From positions 1-6,654 of the forward strand of contig JALWSN010000230.1 in NCBI GenBank assembly GCA_027080245.1: a DNA stretch of 6,654 nucleotides. Direction: 5' to 3'. Source of the stretch: Ignavibacteriales bacterium (lineage in GTDB: Bacteria; Bacteroidota; Ignavibacteria; Ignavibacteriales; Melioribacteraceae). The notes beneath the pieces were generated by a model, which saw only the letters and a list, made by a program, of their open reading frames with translations, was not told where the DNA came from and did no database searches. A program made the translations under genes and the position numbers. How positions within the stretch are numbered: position 1 is the first letter of the stretch; each line of letters begins with the position of its first letter. Shown in pieces: positions 3,658 to 6,654 of the stretch.

Positions 3658-6654
3658 TTAAAAAAATGCCCGGGCTTCCGCCCGCAAGTAATGAATTATT
3701 TTCTCTCTATTTTTCTTTCTTCCCAAATAGTTAAATGTAATCCTTAAATTATTAGCTATTCTGTAATCCAAATTTACATTTAATAAATAATTCTTTCCAA
3801 GAACATTTCCTTCTGTTATTTCGAATGGCAAATATTTGCTTTCCGAAGCGCCGCTAAATTCCTTCCTTTCCAAACGAATGCTTAACCTACCTTTGCCGCC
3901 CAAATAATAAACCACATTAATGCCCTCGCTGTTTTCGTCAATAACGACGGGCTTTGGGGGGTAATTGTTTTTTGCTCGCATGGCTTCTACGCTGAAACTC
4001 ACTTGCAAATTTGAATACGGATAATAAAATATTTCCGTCTTTATCTTTTGAATATCCAACGCAAAAGTCCTATTGAACGCCGCCGGACTAATTCTGTTGT
4101 TTGCCTGAAACAAATAGTCGGTTTGATTGCGAATTCCTCTGACCATCAACCATCTGATTCTTAAACTATTTTCTCTAAAATAAGTCCTTACAATTCCACT
4201 GCTGTACTGATTAAGACTTTTTCTTTGTTCGTATCTGTAGCGAATTGAGAATTTAGAATTGTTTTTGTAAAGGTAAAAATCATTTTGGAAAAATTGTATT
4301 CCGTTTATTGTTGTGGAGTCGTTAAGAAAATAATTTAAATTCAACAAATAAATTTTATCTAAATTGCTTTCTTTACTCCTTTCTTCAATGCGGTAAAAAG
4401 TTTCGGTTGAAATTGCTTTGAGAATGTTACTAAAAAAATTGTTCGCTTTAATTATTTTATTAAAGTTGAAATAAAATCTTGCGTTGGTCTTAACGCCAAT
4501 TGTTGGGAACAATTCGTTTGTAGGCAACAGCGTAAGAATATAATTGCCATTGTAAATTGTTTGTTCGAATTCGGATTCGTCGGCGATGCCGTTATTATTA
4601 AGATCGCCAAGATAAATGTAATTGCCATTTCCTTCGGGCACTCGTACAAAAACTTTTTGTAACTTTGCCGTCCTTTCTGTTGCGGTCTGGTAGTAAAAAT
4701 TACCCCTGAAAAATCTATTGAACAAATTAAATCTGTTGTTAAATCTTATTAAAATTGTTTTAGTGTTAAGATTATTACTCAACTTAAATTCCTTTGAAAA
4801 TTCTTTGTTGCGAATAATTAAATCCAGCGATGTGTTTATTCCCCTTAATCCATAGTACTTTACGGAATATGTGTACATCGTAGCCTTTGATTGGCGGAGT
4901 AAAACGCCATTCAAAGGGAATGATTCCTCTCTGTAAGAATATTTTGCATCCAAACTTAAACCATTGTAATTAAAAATTTGAAAGAAAGGAGCTATTTCCA
5001 AATATTTGTAAGAAGAATTTAATAACGAATCGATGGAAATTTTTTCCCGCTTATTTTCAAATAAGTAATAAAGACCCGGAACAAATTTGCCCATTAAATA
5101 GCTTACGGTCCCATTTTCCCTTAACCAGTTCGTTTCGAACAATTCCCTTCGTGACTTAACCAGATCAAAATGATAATTCAAACTAATGTTGTGAAAATTT
5201 TCCGCAGTAGTATTTTGAACAAACCGAAGCGCTTGAAAATCCTCGCCGGCTTTCAGTCGATTGTACGAGGCGTTAATTTTAATATTTCGTAAAGGCAAGT
5301 AATTCAGGCGAGCGCTCAATAGTGATTGATTTCCCCCAATATTTACAGGCAGATTATAATCCCTATTAAATTCGATTGGGTTGAACCTATCGAGCGCGGA
5401 GTAATTAACGTCCACGAAACGATTGCTGAGACTGAACCCAATTTCACCCAAACTTGTTCCCGCTAATTTTATTTTAGTCGGCTCAAGTTTAACGTTGAAT
5501 TTATTGGCTAATCCGCTGTTGTCCGAATCGTCCAATGGTGAAAATGTGTTTTTGTCAAATAAACTTCCGGAAAGTTCTAGATTAATTTTCAATTTATTAA
5601 ACGACGAATAATTGAAAACTACGTTTGCATTTTTTTTGTTAGCCGGCAGAGGTAAAAATATTATTGGCAAATAATTCCCATTGCCCTTCCCTACAAACTT
5701 ATAGTTCCCAATTGAAATTTGCTTGTAATCCCCTTTTCCATTTCCCACAAAACTGAATTTAACATTGTAAAGAGCGAAAGGACTTCCTGGCTCGTAACGA
5801 TAGTATGAAAACTCTCTTCCATCTATTAAAGTGTCATTTTTTACGTAAAGCCCTTTACTGGCGCTGTCCTTAGCAAAGCTAACTCCGCTAATAGCCGCCT
5901 TTATGGGGTTATCTCCCGCCCGACTAATAATTTTTTTTTCTTTGTCGTTTAATATTACGTCAATAGGATTATTCTTACTATCCCCTTCGTTAAAGAGGCT
6001 AAGCCCAATTTTTAATTTATTTTTTAACAAATTCAAACCGCTATTAAATCCCCAAAATTCCCTTTTGTATTTTCTGTCAGTGTATTCAAAGTCAACCGTA
6101 ATTCTACTTGCCGAGGTTATTACTCTTTTAGGCATGAAAGTAATGCTGGCGTTTGAATACTCAATTGTGTAATCGTTGTTTTCCCCGCGTTTCATTAATA
6201 TTCCGTCGACGTAAACTTTTTCACTTCCTGCAATAATTACAATATCCGGTTCGTTATTCTTTCCGCGCAATCTGTAAGGACCTTGAACTCCGTCGATTCC
6301 GGTAATTTTGTTGGTTGTAAACTTTCCTCTTGAAGAAGCAAAAGTAAATTGCGCAAAGTTATTATTGTATTTAACCGTTCCTATTGCCCCCTGCAATTTA
6401 CGTTCAATGTTGTAAAACGTCCCATTGTGAATTTTCAGATCAAAATCTCCAAAAACACCATCGCCAAATGGGTGTTTTATTTGAATGAACACCTTGTCCA
6501 ATTCATTTAATCTTTCGGTATTTCCTTCTGGTTGAATAGGCGTATTTTCGTCCGTTAACGCCGCTACGATGCTAACGTCCTTTGAAAGCTTTCCCGATAA
6601 TTGAAGTCTTAATCCGCTGTTTATTTTTAAGTCTTTGTTCGAACCAATTGAAAA
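3658..6654 (-). CDS. Large outer-membrane beta-barrel/surface protein of unknown function (N-terminus beyond right edge)
   Basis: The frame is open from the right edge to TAA at 3660-3658, giving 998 visible residues. The in-frame TTG at 6501 is not the real start, because coding continues upstream for at least 51 codons (NSGLRLQLSGKL, then IQPEGNTERLNELD). The body is rich in alternating polar/hydrophobic segments with many Asn, Tyr, Phe and Arg, as in long outer-membrane beta strands. The C-terminus, RAEARAFF, ends in Phe, like the signal recognised by the BAM complex. Two G-x-G-x-G-x-Y motifs (302-310 and 320-328 of the visible part) and a related one (672-679) recur. DLNNNGIADESE (684-695) resembles a calcium-binding EF-hand loop. 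The N-terminal part resembles uncharacterised large proteins I recall from Bacteroidota/Chlorobiota and Gemmatimonadota. I cannot assign a function. A TonB-dependent receptor is unlikely: no plug or TonB box is seen in the visible part. Confidence 0.8.
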   Translation of the reverse strand, partial: FSIGSNKDLKINSGLRLQLSGKLSKDVSIVAALTDENTPIQPEGNTERLNELDKVFIQIKHPFGDGVFGDFDLKIHNGTFYNIERKLQGAIGTVKYNNNFAQFTFASSRGKFTTNKITGIDGVQGPYRLRGKNNEPDIVIIAGSEKVYVDGILMKRGENNDYTIEYSNASITFMPKRVITSASRITVDFEYTDRKYKREFWGFNSGLNLLKNKLKIGLSLFNEGDSKNNPIDVILNDKEKKIISRAGDNPIKAAISGVSFAKDSASKGLYVKNDTLIDGREFSYYRYEPGSPFALYNVKFSFVGNGKGDYKQISIGNYKFVGKGNGNYLPIIFLPLPANKKNANVVFNYSSFNKLKINLELSGSLFDKNTFSPLDDSDNSGLANKFNVKLEPTKIKLAGTSLGEIGFSLSNRFVDVNYSALDRFNPIEFNRDYNLPVNIGGNQSLLSARLNYLPLRNIKINASYNRLKAGEDFQALRFVQNTTAENFHNISLNYHFDLVKSRRELFETNWLRENGTVSYLMGKFVPGLYYLFENKREKISIDSLLNSSYKYLEIAPFFQIFNYNGLSLDAKYSYREESFPLNGVLLRQSKATMYTYSVKYYGLRGINTSLDLIIRNKEFSKEFKLSNNLNTKTILIRFNNRFNLFNRFFRGNFYYQTATERTAKLQKVFVRVPEGNGNYIYLGDLNNNGIADESEFEQTIYNGNYILTLLPTNELFPTIGVKTNARFYFNFNKIIKANNFFSNILKAISTETFYRIEERSKESNLDKIYLLNLNYFLNDSTTINGIQFFQNDFYLYKNNSKFSIRYRYEQRKSLNQYSSGIVRTYFRENSLRIRWLMVRGIRNQTDYLFQANNRISPAAFNRTFALDIQKIKTEIFYYPYSNLQVSFSVEAMRAKNNYPPKPVVIDENSEGINVVYYLGGKGRLSIRLERKEFSGASESKYLPFEITEGNVLGKNYLLNVNLDYRIANNLRITFNYLGRKKNREKIIHYLRAEARAFF
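3660..3684 (-). terminator. Intrinsic terminator inside the 3' end of the large barrel gene
   Basis: On the minus strand CGGGC (3684-3680), a GGAA loop, and GCCCG (3675-3671) form an all-GC stem, followed after GGCA by seven Ts (3666-3660). The T-run encodes the last two Phe codons and the first base of the TAA stop, so the terminator is embedded in the coding region. The stem is only 5 bp, and four bases separate it from the T-run, so efficiency may be partial. The GC cluster stands out strongly in this AT-rich DNA. Confidence 0.5.
4570..4605 (-). other. EF-hand-like calcium-binding loop within the barrel protein
   Basis: The codons encode DLNNNGIADESE. Positions 1, 3, 5, 9 and 12 of the loop are D, N, N, D and E, with Gly at 6, as expected for a calcium-coordinating 12-residue loop. 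Position 8 is Ala instead of the usual Ile/Leu/Val, so it may be a thrombospondin- or dockerin-style loop without a full EF-hand. It directly follows a GNGNY motif and probably sits in an extracellular loop. Confidence 0.55.

Noticed and set aside
5903..6172. 89-codon plus-strand frame opposite the barrel gene, hydrophobic in places
   Set aside because: It is antisense to a continuous conserved coding region. Its Leu/Phe/Ser richness is the expected mirror of Lys/Asn-rich codons. No ribosome binding site or neighbour supports it.
6450..6501. TTG at 6501 as the start of the large barrel gene
   Set aside because: The same frame stays open upstream to the window edge, and the 51 upstream residues read as well-ordered coding sequence continuous with the rest, so the true start is outside the window.

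Overview
The window is a strongly AT-rich stretch of bacterial chromosome in which every recognisable gene reads on the minus strand. Gene content and style (a large aromatic-terminated outer-membrane barrel protein, AT-rich spacers, some genes without a clear Shine-Dalgarno, frequent GTG/TTG starts) suggest a Gram-negative of the Bacteroidota/Chlorobiota assemblage, most likely an Ignavibacteria-type organism. That placement is inferred from protein flavour and composition; no rRNA or other marker is present.

Layout in the direction of transcription (right to left): (1) 6654-3658, a very large outer-membrane or surface protein whose N-terminus lies beyond the right edge. Its last codons look like an intrinsic terminator whose U-tract encodes the final Phe-Phe. 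(2) 3642-3181, a Nudix hydrolase starting 15 nt after that stop. (3) A 66-nt gap with a good sigma70-like promoter, a palindrome over its -10 box and a perfect AGGAGG ribosome binding site. (4) 3114-2200, a PfkB-family sugar/nucleoside kinase with a GTG start. (5) 2237 (or 2213)-1197, mtnA, methylthioribose-1-phosphate isomerase, with a TTG start overlapping the end of the kinase gene. (6) A 125-nt gap with candidate promoters. (7) 1071-337, recO, a recombination mediator. (8) A 275-nt AT-rich spacer. (9) 61-1, the first 20 codons of a secreted or membrane-anchored protein running off the left edge.

The clearest functional unit is kinase-mtnA: two overlapping genes, one promoter, one recognisable salvage step. 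MtnA isomerises 5-methylthioribose-1-phosphate (and in some organisms 5-deoxyribose-1-phosphate), so the kinase probably works in the same salvage of methylthioadenosine or 5'-deoxyadenosine by-products of SAM chemistry; its substrate cannot be read from sequence. RecO and the Nudix enzyme are housekeeping functions. The large barrel protein is the least understood gene. It has an N-terminal region of a type I recall from uncharacterised large proteins of this lineage, repeated G-x-G-x-G-x-Y motifs, one EF-hand-like calcium loop and a C-terminal beta-signal-like end. I saw no CRISPR array, tRNA, rRNA, insertion sequence or phage gene. The most interesting material here is regulatory and in the large surface protein, not a defence or mobile system.
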